Shown in pieces: positions 25,231 through 33,079 of a stretch of DNA of 64,000 bases. The notes beneath the pieces were generated by a model. The model was given only the letters and a program-made list of their open reading frames with translations, did not search any database and was not told the DNA's origin. The position numbers and the translations under genes are program-made. Each line of letters opens with the position of its first letter. The stretch's first letter is position 1. Source of the DNA: Micromonospora thermarum. Lineage in GTDB: Bacteria; Actinomycetota; Actinomycetes; Mycobacteriales; Micromonosporaceae. Location of the stretch: the NCBI RefSeq assembly GCF_012034245.1, contig NZ_JAATEO010000018.1, positions 62,001-126,000 of the forward strand, in the 5' to 3' direction.

Positions 25231-26506
25231 GCGCCGCGGCGTGCAGATCCTCCGGCTGAGCCCCGGCGCACTGCCGAACGCGACGACGGGCCGTTTCGTC
25301 CTACTGGTCGTCACGGCGCTGGCGAGCGCCGGCTACCTCTACGCGTGGCTGGCCGAGCAGCACGACACCATCAGCTCCGCTCCGCTGTTCTGCGTGCGCG
25401 GTGCGCAGGCCGCGCACGCCGTGCCGCCGGAGCTCCTGATCGAGTGGTACGGCGGCTGCGTCCGCTGGCTCGGCATACGCGAGGCTCTCGTCGTCGTCGA
25501 GTTCACCGGCCTCTTCGTTGCCGCTACGGTGCTCGTCTACCTCGCGTTGCCCTGGCTGAGCAGTCGCGGGCTCGTGGCGGAACACGACGCCAGCGGGTTT
25601 GTGCCGCCTGAGTGCTGGGCGCGCTACCGTGCGGAGCTGCCGCCCGGCCGGCCGGTCCCCAAGCTCTACGTCGACCTCGCGCCGGTAACCGGCGGGGCGC
25701 GGGCGTACGGGCGGATCGGCGACTACCGCGTCGTCGTCGATTCTGCCGTCCTCATGCAGGAGGACACCACGGCGCTGCGCCGTTACCTGGCACACGAGAT
25801 GGTCCATCTCGACAACCGCGACGTCGATCTCACGTACGCGGCCGTGGCGGTGTGGTGGACGTTCGTGCCCTTCACGGTGCTGCCGCTCGGTTTGGTGGCC
25901 TGGCGCCAGCCTGCGCTGCTCGGCGACTTCAGCTGGCGTGTCTGCGTCCTGCTCGGGATGCTCTACCTGGTCAGGGCGTTGGTGCTGCGGACCCGGGAGT
26001 TCTACGCCGACGTCGGGTCGGTGCGGAGCCCGGCCGAAGAGGCGGAACTGGTCGCCGCACTGTCGCTGCGGGCGGCTCCTGTCACGGGACCGTGGTGGCG
26101 CCGCCTCGCTGCGTCGCGGCGCCGGTGGAACCATCCGGCCGTCGAGAGCCGTCACCGGACCCTGCGCGGCGACGACCGCTTGTTTCGAGTCGACCGGCCC
26201 GGTGCCGCCGCAGCGGGGCTGCTGGTCGGCATGGCGTACCCGCCGGCTGACTACGTCCTCTCGCTCGCCCTGCCCAACAGCGCGAACCTGCGCGGCTGGA
26301 TCTGTGGCGTCATGTTCGGCGCGCTGATCGCGACGATCATCACGGGCTCCGTTTGGCGGTCGGCCCTGTGGGAGCTGGCGGGCGGCCGACGGCGGGCGGT
26401 TTGGCCGGTCGCGCTGGCCTTCGTCGGCGGGTTGCTGCTGGGCCAGGTGCTGACACCACGGCTACCCGGCCTCGGCGGCTGGGGCCGTTCGTCGCGGAGG
26501 TGCTGA
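25220..26506 (+). CDS. M48-family-like membrane metalloprotease
   Basis: This 428-residue protein starts at GTG 25220 inside the previous gene. The zinc motif is HEMVH in RRYLAHEMVHLDNRDVD, with the third ligand Glu in LRTREFYADV; both are typical of M48 (HtpX/Ste24-like) proteases. Hydrophobic segments lie at about residues 27-45, 90-115, 215-260 and 335-410, so the active site is membrane-associated. It probably cleaves membrane or envelope proteins. The C-terminus (GGWGRSSRRC) may result from a frameshift into the following sensor-like frame. Confidence 0.8.
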   Translation: MRTERRGVQILRLSPGALPNATTGRFVLLVVTALASAGYLYAWLAEQHDTISSAPLFCVRGAQAAHAVPPELLIEWYGGCVRWLGIREALVVVEFTGLFVAATVLVYLALPWLSSRGLVAEHDASGFVPPECWARYRAELPPGRPVPKLYVDLAPVTGGARAYGRIGDYRVVVDSAVLMQEDTTALRRYLAHEMVHLDNRDVDLTYAAVAVWWTFVPFTVLPLGLVAWRQPALLGDFSWRVCVLLGMLYLVRALVLRTREFYADVGSVRSPAEEAELVAALSLRAAPVTGPWWRRLAASRRRWNHPAVESRHRTLRGDDRLFRVDRPGAAAAGLLVGMAYPPADYVLSLALPNSANLRGWICGVMFGALIATIITGSVWRSALWELAGGRRRAVWPVALAFVGGLLLGQVLTPRLPGLGGWGRSSRRC

Positions 26507-26841
26507 CGGCGCTGCCGGAAGCGGACGTGCAGGAGGCGATGGCCGCATTTCGACGGGCGACGCAGGAGTGCGCCGAGTTCAGCAGCAGCAGCGGTGATCT
26601 CTCCGGCGTCACCGTCCGGCTCGAACAGCTCAGCTTTCCGACCCTGGCCGACGAGACGGTCGCGTACCGGGTGATTGCCGCCGCTGGCGGCGGACTCGTC
26701 CTGTACGGTCACGTCGTCGCAGTCCGCCACCGCGACGTGCTGGTGTTGATCACGCTCCTGCAGGTCGGGTCGCCCGAGGTCGGGCCGACGGCGCAGATCG
26801 CTGCCAAGGCGGTCGACAAACTGAAGCGCGTGCGCCGGTAG
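26500..26841 (+). CDS. Sensor-like extracellular domain (separate gene or frameshifted tail of the protease)
   Basis: GTG 26500 overlaps the protease stop and opens 113 residues: LTALPEADVQEAMAAFRRAT, then ECAEFSSSSGD, and VRHRDVLVLITLL. The Cys and beta pattern resembles the PknH-type sensor domain, normally found outside the membrane. As a stand-alone gene it lacks a signal peptide. The other frame stays open upstream to 26353 and the protease ends in a membrane segment, so a one-base frameshift near 26480 would fuse them into a protease with an external sensor. I cannot decide between these. Confidence 0.5.
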   Translation: MLTALPEADVQEAMAAFRRATQECAEFSSSSGDLSGVTVRLEQLSFPTLADETVAYRVIAAAGGGLVLYGHVVAVRHRDVLVLITLLQVGSPEVGPTAQIAAKAVDKLKRVRR

Positions 26842-26931
26842 GGGCAGCGGAACCGGGTTCCATGCGGCGACCAGGTGTGGTGGGCGGCGTGCGGAGTCCG
26901 AGTGGTTGCGGCCATTTTCCATCATCGATCC

Positions 26932-27096
26932 ATGGCGTGGGAAAACCTGGTTGATCACTTGGATGTCCGGCGGGGCGAGGAGTATGTCCCGACGGGGGCG
27001 CGCACCGACAGCCGTACGAACCTCCTGATCGCGGAGTACAACTCGATCCGAGCCGTCGTGGCACGTCGGGAAACTCGACGCGACCGCGGACCGTAA
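26932..27096 (+). pseudogene. Fragment of an unrecognised gene
   Basis: ATG 26932 opens 54 residues. The first 42 (MAWENLVDHLDVRRGEEYVP, then TDSRTNLLIAEYNSIRAV) look like a genuine soluble N-terminus, after which the frame becomes Arg-rich and overlaps a different remnant in another frame. It is probably the start of a gene cut off by a deletion. Confidence 0.35.
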
Positions 27097-27226
27097 GGCC
27101 GGAACGCTCGTCGTCAACGCGATCCACGAGGACGTCCGCTTCACCGAGGCCATGACCGCCGCCGTCTGTGCCGAGATCGAGGACCTCGCCGGGTGGCTGG
27201 GACTCGAGGCCACCGGCAGCATCTGA
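27059..27226 (+). pseudogene. C-terminal remnant of a winged-helix DNA-binding protein (YcaQ/HTH_42 type)
   Basis: An open frame without a start encodes HVGKLDATADRKAGTLVVN, AIHEDVRFTEAMTAAVCAEI and DLAGWLGLEATGSI before TGA 27224-27226. This matches the conserved end of winged-helix DNA-binding proteins of the YcaQ type, in which the KLDAxADRKxGxL segment is characteristic. About 300 residues are missing upstream. Together with the fragment before it, the 397-base gap from 26842 to 27238 is a deletion scar with no intact gene. Confidence 0.6.
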
Positions 27227-27238
27227 GCATCGGCGCGG

Positions 27239-28090
27239 TCAGAAGAGGGTCAGGGGCTCGACCGGGATCGGCTCCGGCAGCGGTTCGAGGTCCGGCACGC
27301 GGGCGCGTACCGCGTCATGGAAGCGGCGTGCCAGCACGGGCGCGTCGGCGTTGTCCGGGGTGTGGACGAAAACGGTCGGCGAGCGCCCCTCGCGCAGCCA
27401 CCGGGCGACGACGTCCACCCAGTGCTGCCAGCCCTCGATCGTCCGCGCGTCGTCGTCGCGGCCGAGGTACCGGACGACCGGCCGGTCGGTGAGCGCGACC
27501 GACCGGCGCGGCACGCGGGGCTTCTTCGTCCAGGCGTCGCGCTCCGCGTCGCTGGTCGGCGGTCTGTCGAAGAAGGCGGTGGTGTCGAAGGGGATCCACT
27601 CGGCGGCCACGGCGGCGAGCGCCTCCTCGAGGAGCCGCGTCGCGTGATCGTCACCGAAGAACGCGGGATGGCGGACCTCGACGGCGTACCGGTGGGACGC
27701 GGGGAGCCGGCGCAGGAAACGGGTGAGCACGGGGACGTCGGCGGGCGTGAAGGAGCCCGGCAACTGGATCCAGAGGGCGTGGGCCCGCGGCCCCAGCGGC
27801 TCGATCGCGTCGAGGAAGACCCGGAGCGGCTCGTCGACGTCACCGAGACGGCGTTCGTGCGTGACGACCTTCGGCAGCTTGAGCACGAACCGGAAGTCGG
27901 GGTCGGTCTGCTGCGCCCACGACGCCGCCGTGTCGCGAGCCGGTGTCGCGTAGAACGTGGTGTTGCCCTCGACCGCGGTGCACCAGCCGGCGTAGTGCCG
28001 CAGGCGTTCGTGGGACGGCAGCGGATGCGCCAGGAGGCGTCCCTGCCACGACTTGTGCGTCCACATCGCACATCCCACGTGAAGGCGCAT
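27239..28090 (-). CDS. DUF72 (YecE-like) protein
   Basis: This 283-residue protein starts at ATG 28090 with an AAAGGGA site upstream. It has the hallmarks of DUF72 TIM-barrel proteins: HVGCAMWTHKSWQG at the start, NTTFYATP, FRFVLKLPKVVTH, YAVEVRHPAFFGD and VFVHTPDNADAP near the end. The biochemical role is not settled; the fold and conserved acidic residues suggest a nuclease or isomerase-like activity. It is transcribed alone, convergent with the remnants to its left. Confidence 0.85.
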   Translation of the reverse strand: MRLHVGCAMWTHKSWQGRLLAHPLPSHERLRHYAGWCTAVEGNTTFYATPARDTAASWAQQTDPDFRFVLKLPKVVTHERRLGDVDEPLRVFLDAIEPLGPRAHALWIQLPGSFTPADVPVLTRFLRRLPASHRYAVEVRHPAFFGDDHATRLLEEALAAVAAEWIPFDTTAFFDRPPTSDAERDAWTKKPRVPRRSVALTDRPVVRYLGRDDDARTIEGWQHWVDVVARWLREGRSPTVFVHTPDNADAPVLARRFHDAVRARVPDLEPLPEPIPVEPLTLF

Positions 28091-28138
28091 GCCCACATCC
28101 CTTTCCCCAGATGATCCGGCCTGACCGGCGGCCGCCCG

Positions 28139-28294
28139 TCAGGCGGGGGAGCCGCCCCGCTGCTCCCGGATCCGTCGCACCTCGGCCTCCACGCCGGGCG
28201 CCACGCGTTCGAGCGCCTCGTGCCACCGCCGGTGCTGGGCGGCGTTCTCCACCAGGGCGCCGCACTTCAGGCACCCGACCGGTTCGTTCGACAT
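28139..28294 (-). CDS. Small zinc-binding protein
   Basis: This 51-residue frame starts at ATG 28294. It begins MSNEPVGCLKCGALVENAAQ, then HRRWHEAL: a CxxC pair followed by His-x3-His makes a C2H2-like zinc site. The rest is one charged helix ending RGGSPA. Its start lies 114 bases from the Clp-N gene on the other strand. Similar short zinc proteins are common in actinobacteria; the function is unknown. Confidence 0.65.
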   Translation of the reverse strand: MSNEPVGCLKCGALVENAAQHRRWHEALERVAPGVEAEVRRIREQRGGSPA

Positions 28295-28360
28295 GCGTAG
28301 CTCCTACGTCACGGTCCCGGTCGAACGCAAGTCGGGCGGACCGGATCCGGAACGGCGATC

Positions 28361-28405
28361 GTCAACTTTTGGTTGACGACCTACCGCCGTCAACCTAAGG
28401 TTGAC
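28361..28405. promoter_or_regulatory. Twin palindromic operators GTCAAC-N5-GTTGAC
   Basis: GTCAACTTTTGGTTGAC (28361-28377) and GTCAACCTAAGGTTGAC (28389-28405) are near-identical palindromes 28 bases apart, almost three helical turns, ending three bases before ATG 28409. Bound protein would block both transcription and ribosome access. Self-regulation by the HTH of the downstream protein is plausible. Confidence 0.75.
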
Positions 28406-28408
28406 GGC

Positions 28409-29149
28409 ATGACGGAGCCAGTGCAGATGACCAACGCCGTACGCCTCGACGACCTCATCCTGGGCATCAAGAAGGTGCACACCGACGCGCTCGACCAGCT
28501 GTCCAGCGCGGTCGTCGTGGCCGACCACCTCGGCGAGCTCGCCGACCACCTGATCGGGCACTTCGTCGACCAGGCCCGCCGCTCGGGCGCCTCCTGGACG
28601 GAGATCGGCCGGAGCATGGGAGTGAGCAAGCAGGCCGCGCAGAAGCGGTTCGTGCCGAAGTCGGGCGACACGCAGATCGACCCGCAGGAGGGCTTCAACC
28701 GGTTCACACCGCGGGCCCGCAACGTGGTGATGGCCTCCCAGAACGAGGCGCGGGCGACCGGGCACCCCGAGATCCGCCCCGAGCACGTCGTGCTGGGGCT
28801 GCTGGCCGAGCCGGAGGCACTCGCCGCGAAGGCCATCGTGGCGCAGGGGGTGTCCCTGGAGCAGGTGCGCGAGGCCGCCACCACCGCGCTGCCGCCGGCG
28901 CCGGGTGGGGAGCTGCCGGCGCTGATCCCGTACGACGCGCAGAGCAAGAAGGTGCTGGAGCTGACGTTCCGGGAGGCGCTGCGGCTCGGGCACAACTACA
29001 TCGGCACCGAGCACATCCTGCTCGCGGTGCTGGAGCACGAGGACGGCACCGGCGTGCTGTCCGGCCTGGGCGTCGACAAGGCCGCCGCCGAGGCCGACCT
29101 GGTCGCTGCGATCGCCAAGACGGTCCAGCAGGCGGCCGCCAGCGAGTGA
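28409..29149 (+). CDS. HTH/Clp-N domain protein
   Basis: This 246-residue protein starts at ATG 28409, immediately after the twin palindromes. Residues about 15-85 hold a helix-turn-helix (SWTEIGRSMGVSKQAAQKRF). Residues about 95-240 form a double Clp N-terminal repeat (FNRFTPRARNVVMASQNEA, HPEIRPEHVVLGLLAEPEAL, then LTFREALRLGHNYIGTEHILL). There is no ATPase domain, so it is not a chaperone; Clp-N here probably senses substrates or adaptors for the attached DNA-binding part. It lacks a clear separate Shine-Dalgarno sequence because the operator occupies that space. Confidence 0.85.
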   Translation: MTEPVQMTNAVRLDDLILGIKKVHTDALDQLSSAVVVADHLGELADHLIGHFVDQARRSGASWTEIGRSMGVSKQAAQKRFVPKSGDTQIDPQEGFNRFTPRARNVVMASQNEARATGHPEIRPEHVVLGLLAEPEALAAKAIVAQGVSLEQVREAATTALPPAPGGELPALIPYDAQSKKVLELTFREALRLGHNYIGTEHILLAVLEHEDGTGVLSGLGVDKAAAEADLVAAIAKTVQQAAASE

Positions 29150-29155
29150 GGCGGG

Positions 29156-29677
29156 TCAGGCCGGTACGGCGGGGAAGCCGTACCGGGCGGCGTGCTCCGG
29201 GTCGGCCGGGTCGATCTGGCGCAGGCCGGCGTCGGCGAGGCGCTTGTTGACCTCGTCGAGCCGCTCGCGCACCAGTCGGGCCTCCTCCTCGGTGACCCGG
29301 CCCCGGTGCGGCTTGCCCGCGTGCTCGATCGTGCCGTAGTCGACCTTCTCGGCCGCCCGCCGCGTCTTCGGTGGGCGGACCCGCTCGGCGGTCTTCAGCA
29401 GCTGGGCCATCGGCACGTCGGTGGCCATCGCGTCGAACTCGCTGGCCGTCAGCACCACCCGGCGGGGCTCGCCGCCGCCGTGCCGGTCGTGGATCTCGAC
29501 GACCGCGACGTCCAGGGCGGCGTCGTCGATGCTCTCCACCTCGACCGGGGTGGCGTCCAGCTGCACGGGCCCGGCCACCAGGTCAGGGTGGTCCAGGACG
29601 ACGACGCGGACGACCTCGTCGTCGGGTTGGAGCACCGTGCCGCTGAAGTCGGAGACGTGGATCGTCTTCTTGCCCAT
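29156..29677 (-). CDS. Conserved hypothetical protein
   Basis: This 173-residue protein starts at ATG 29677 behind GGAGAA. It begins MGKKTIHVSDFSGTVL, has a beta-rich first half (VVRVVVLDHPDLVAGPVQLD, VVLTASEFDAMATD), and a basic and then helical second half (RGRVTEEEARLVRERLDEVN, DPADPEHAARYGF). It has no membrane segment. It is tail to tail with the Clp-N gene. I recognise no named family with a known role. Confidence 0.65.
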   Translation of the reverse strand: MGKKTIHVSDFSGTVLQPDDEVVRVVVLDHPDLVAGPVQLDATPVEVESIDDAALDVAVVEIHDRHGGGEPRRVVLTASEFDAMATDVPMAQLLKTAERVRPPKTRRAAEKVDYGTIEHAGKPHRGRVTEEEARLVRERLDEVNKRLADAGLRQIDPADPEHAARYGFPAVPA

Positions 29678-29769
29678 GCGCGGAGCTTCTCCTGTCGTAG
29701 GCCGGTCGAAGGACCACAAGACGTTACCCGACAGGTGTGCGAAAGCCCGCGCTGGCTCGCCGCGGTGGG

Positions 29770-29952
29770 TCAGCGGGTGTTGAGGTTGCGCGTGGAGGTG
29801 CCGGCGGGCAGGCGGTTCAGCTGACCCCAGGTGAGCGTGGCCGTGCGGTTGCCCCGGTACGGCGGCTGGGCCGGGAACCGTTCCGCGACCCCGCTGTCCG
29901 GCCAGAGCAGCTCGGGGTCGTGTTGGTAACGGTCATTCGGCTGATTCGGCAT
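29770..29952 (-). CDS. Small hypothetical protein
   Basis: This 60-residue frame starts at ATG 29952 with MPNQPNDRYQHDPELLWPDS and ends TSTRNLNTR. It is polar and lacks a signal peptide. The GGTAGGG upstream is only a fair ribosome site. It lies 30 bases from the 3' end of the histidine kinase gene and could be a third gene of that operon. Confidence 0.4.
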   Translation of the reverse strand: MPNQPNDRYQHDPELLWPDSGVAERFPAQPPYRGNRTATLTWGQLNRLPAGTSTRNLNTR

Positions 29953-29982
29953 GACCCTACCGTCCCAAAGAAAGTTGTACGT

Positions 29983-31044
29983 CTATGGAAATAGATATGA
30001 CGGTCGATCGATGCCGCCGGTTCCCGCGAGCGGCAACCGGACCTCGAATCGACATCCTTCCGTGATGTTCCGGACCTGTACCCGCCCGCCGTGCGCCTCA
30101 ACCAACCCGCGCACGATCGCCAGCCCCAGCCCGCCCGAACCGGCGGGTGCGCCGTCGCCCGGGCGCGGGGTGCGCGCCGGCTCGCCCCGGAAGGCGACGT
30201 CGAAGACCCGGGGCAGGTCCTCCTCCGGAATGCCGCCGCAGGTGTCCGCCACGGCGAGCCAGGCGCTGTCCGTGTCGCACCCGGCGTCCACCCGGACCGT
30301 GCCGTCCGACGGCGTGTAGCGGACCGCGTTGAGCAACAGGTTGCCCACCACCCGGGCCAGTTCCGGCTCGCTGGCCAGCACCGTCGGCCAGCCCGAGTCG
30401 GCGGCCTCCAGACGGACCCGGCGGGCGGCGGCCAGCGGCGCGGCGCCGGCGAGCGCGTCGGAGACCACGTCACCCAGCGGCACGGCCGACAGCGTCAGCC
30501 GCAACGCGCCGGCGTTGATGCGGGAGAGTTCGAACAGGTCGTCCACCAGGCGCGTCATCCGGTCGGTCTCCACCCGGATCCGGCGGTGGTACTCGCCCAC
30601 CGTCGCCGGGTCGTCGACCACCCGGTCCTCCAGCGCCTCGGCCATCGCCCGCAGCCCGGCGAGGGGGGTCCGCAGGTCGTGCGAGACCCAGGCGACGAGA
30701 TCGCGCCGTCCCTGCTCGATCCGCCGTTCCCGCTGCCGGGCCTGATCGGCCCAGACCGCCGCGGCGGCCAGGCGTCGCCCGAACAGCCAGCCCACCGCCA
30801 GGCTCACCACCGCCGCCGCGGCCACGGTTATCAGGACCACGTCCCGGTCGTGGGCGGAGAGGAACATCGCCTCGGCGACCACCGCGACGCCGGCCACCAC
30901 CGCCGTCACCGTGACCGCCAGCAGGGCGACGATGTGGACGGTGACGGACCGGCCGCGCAGCAGGCGGAGGGCGAGCGCGCCGACCGCGCCCACGCCGAGT
31001 GCCGCAAGGAGCGCGAACGCGAAGATCAGCGCGAGGTCACGCAT
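29983..31044 (-). CDS. Sensor histidine kinase
   Basis: This 353-residue protein has an ATG at 31044 overlapping the regulator's stop by eight bases. Three hydrophobic segments fill residues 1-95 with only a few exposed residues (FLSAHDRD), so it probably senses within the membrane. The H-box is SHDLRTPLAGL, the N-box LLNAVRYTP, the D/F region ADTCGGIPEEDLPRVFDV and the G-box GSGGLGLAIVRGL. It autophosphorylates on the H-box His and passes phosphate to the partner regulator. The ligand is unknown. Confidence 0.9.
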   Translation of the reverse strand: MRDLALIFAFALLAALGVGAVGALALRLLRGRSVTVHIVALLAVTVTAVVAGVAVVAEAMFLSAHDRDVVLITVAAAAVVSLAVGWLFGRRLAAAAVWADQARQRERRIEQGRRDLVAWVSHDLRTPLAGLRAMAEALEDRVVDDPATVGEYHRRIRVETDRMTRLVDDLFELSRINAGALRLTLSAVPLGDVVSDALAGAAPLAAARRVRLEAADSGWPTVLASEPELARVVGNLLLNAVRYTPSDGTVRVDAGCDTDSAWLAVADTCGGIPEEDLPRVFDVAFRGEPARTPRPGDGAPAGSGGLGLAIVRGLVEAHGGRVQVRNITEGCRFEVRLPLAGTGGIDRPSYLFP

Positions 31045-31732
31045 CGCCGGGCTCGTAGCGGTAGCCGACGCCCCACACGGTCACGATCCGCCGGGGGTTC
31101 GCCGGGTCGGCCTCGACCTTCTCGCGCAGTCGCCGGACGTGCACGGTGACCGTGGACTGGTCGCCGAAGCTCCAGCCCCACACCCGTTCCAGCAGCTCGG
31201 CCCGGCGGAACGCCCGCACCGGGTGCCGCATCAGGTGCACCAGCAGGTCGAACTCCCGCACGGTCAGGGTCAGCTCGGTGCCGTGCAGCCGGGCCACCCG
31301 GGGGCCGGTCTCGACCACCAGACCGCCGTCGCGCAGCACGTCGGGCGGCGCGGTGGCCGGCTCGCCGCCGGTCCGTCGCAGCACGGACCGGACCCGCAGC
31401 ACCAGCTCGCGGGGGGAGAAGGGCTTGCCCAGGTAGTCGTCGGCCCCCAGTTGCAGGCCGAGGATCCGGTCGGCCTCGTCGCCGCGCGCGGTGAGCATGA
31501 TGATGGGTACGCCGTCCGGCCGTGCGCGCAGCCGCCGGCAGACCTCCAGGCCGTCGAGCCCCGGCAGCATCAGATCGAGCACCACGAGATGCGGCGGCTC
31601 GGTCGCCACGGCGGCGAGCGCCGAGACGCCGTCGCCCACGTGCGTCACGTCGTAGCCGGCGTGCTCCAGGTAGCGGCAGACCACGTCGCTGACCGTCCGG
31701 TCGTCGTCGACGACCAGCACCCGCTGCGTCAC
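31037..31732 (-). CDS. OmpR/PhoB-type response regulator
   Basis: This 231-residue protein starts at GTG 31732, five bases after a GGAGGT site. The receiver domain has VLVVDDDR, the phosphoacceptor Asp in VVLDLMLPGLDGL, Thr in MLTARG and Lys in LGKPFSPREL. The C-terminal winged helix shows ELTLTVREFDLLVHLMRHP and VTVHVRRLREKVEADP. It is the first gene of a two-gene operon with the kinase. The targets are unknown. Confidence 0.92.
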   Translation of the reverse strand: MTQRVLVVDDDRTVSDVVCRYLEHAGYDVTHVGDGVSALAAVATEPPHLVVLDLMLPGLDGLEVCRRLRARPDGVPIIMLTARGDEADRILGLQLGADDYLGKPFSPRELVLRVRSVLRRTGGEPATAPPDVLRDGGLVVETGPRVARLHGTELTLTVREFDLLVHLMRHPVRAFRRAELLERVWGWSFGDQSTVTVHVRRLREKVEADPANPRRIVTVWGVGYRYEPGDA

Positions 31733-31873
31733 CGGACCTCCCTCGTGTCCGCACAGCCTAGCCACGCGCGGCCGGCGCAATCCTTGCGAGCCGCTTACGC
31801 GTCGGCGCAGTGACCGCGGTCTCTTGGCAGATACCCCCAACAACGGCACCGGCCACGCGGCCGGCGCGGACCA

Positions 31874-31932
31874 CCACGCCGAGGAGACGGGCCACGCCGG
31901 GCAGCCGGGCCACGCCGAGGAGACGGGCCACG
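31874..31932. repeat. 23 bp direct repeat, two copies 36 bp apart
   Basis: CCACGCCGAGGAGACGGGCC plus ACG occurs at 31874-31896 and again at 31910-31932. The 359-base gap between the response regulator and the acetyltransferase (31733-32091) holds this repeat and otherwise low-complexity GC-rich sequence. Open frames crossing it have no coding character, so I call no gene. Confidence 0.6.
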
Positions 31933-32091
31933 GCGGGCACGTCGCCCACGGCCGGTACTGAGCCGGACCGGGTCGGCCGGTCCAGCCCCGTCCGGCTGCC
32001 TCGGGCGGCGGTCCGTACGGGCACCGCGGGGCTGGGCCGTCGGCGTACGGTGATCACCGGAGGGACGACAGGGGCCGGAGGTGAGGAGCCG

Positions 32092-32754
32092 ATGCGCGAC
32101 CGGCGGCTCCACCTGCACCTGGCCACGTGGCTCGGCCAGTGGCCCGCCGGCCCCGGCCTGCACGTCGTCGGATCCCACCGCCGCGCGCAGCCCGCCTGGG
32201 ACGGCCGGCTCCGCCCGGCGATCGCCGTCGCCGCCGGGGCGAGCACCGTGCTGTCCGTGGCGCCGGACCGGGTCGCCGCCGTCCGCGACCTGACCCGGGG
32301 CTCCACGCGGCGGCTGCTGTCCGGCCTGCCCGCGGCCGTCGGCCACCCCGGGTGGGCGGTGCACGACGACGTGTTCCGGTGGAGCCTCGCGCCGACGCCG
32401 CTGCCGGACGTCGGGGAGTGGGTCCCCCCGACCACCCCGGGCCTGCCGCCCTGGCTGCGGCTGTTCGACCGGCCGGTGCTGGTGGTGCGGGACGAGCGGG
32501 GACGGTGCCTGTCAGGCGTGGGCATCAAGCGGCACGACGCGTACGGCCACGAGCTGGCGGTGGGGACCGTACCGGCGGCGCGCGGGCGCGGTCTGGCGCG
32601 GCGGCTGGTCGCCCAGGCGGCCCGCCGTGTGCTCGACGAGGGGGCCGTGCCGACGTACCTGCACAACCGGCGCAACGCCGCCTCCGCCCGCGTCGCCGAG
32701 GCGGCCGGCTTCCCCGACCGGGGCTGGCGGTCGTTCGGCGTCTACCCGAGCTGA
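32092..32754 (+). CDS. GNAT-family acetyltransferase
   Basis: This 220-residue protein starts at ATG 32092 with GGAGGTGAGGAG just upstream; the frame is open further back but without coding character. The C-terminal half carries the acetyl-CoA loop, VGTVPAARGRGLARRLVAQAA, and the closing strand region LHNRRNAASARVAEAAGF. The N-terminal half (residues 1-110) is a separate domain of unknown role. Relatives are annotated as N-acetyltransferases; the substrate cannot be named. A strong terminator hairpin follows. Confidence 0.8.
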   Translation: MRDRRLHLHLATWLGQWPAGPGLHVVGSHRRAQPAWDGRLRPAIAVAAGASTVLSVAPDRVAAVRDLTRGSTRRLLSGLPAAVGHPGWAVHDDVFRWSLAPTPLPDVGEWVPPTTPGLPPWLRLFDRPVLVVRDERGRCLSGVGIKRHDAYGHELAVGTVPAARGRGLARRLVAQAARRVLDEGAVPTYLHNRRNAASARVAEAAGFPDRGWRSFGVYPS

Positions 32755-32763
32755 CCGTCGGCA

Positions 32764-32807
32764 GGGCGCGGACCGGAGTTCCCGGGCCGGATCCCCGGTC
32801 CGCGCCC
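32764..32807 (+). terminator. Hairpin terminator after the acetyltransferase
   Basis: GGGCGCGGACCGG (32764-32776) pairs perfectly with 32795-32807; TTCCCCCC follows. The remaining sequence to 33079 holds no gene I can support and should contain the promoter of the STAS gene. Confidence 0.7.
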
Positions 32808-33079
32808 TTCCCCCCAGGCCCCGTGGGCATCCGGCGGGCGGGCCGGACACCGTATCGGTCACGCTACGTATCCATCGCTTCGACGGCAAGGGTGGCGCGT
32901 GCGGGTCGGAGTGTCGAGAAACAGACTTTGACCTGGGCGGGAGCGGTCAGGCGCTGATTCGGAGCGGTGATGCGGTGTGTGACGGACGCTGCCGGCAGCC
33001 CGCCGTGCCCGTGGTGCCGTACGCGGCGGCGATCGGTATGGTCGGTGGGCGGACGATGGCGGGCGGAGGTGAGGGCTCG

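Noticed and set aside
31758..32675. A minus-strand frame with VARLLGVARLPG repeats
   Set aside because: The repeats come from the 23 bp DNA repeat; no start context, and it overlaps the acetyltransferase gene.
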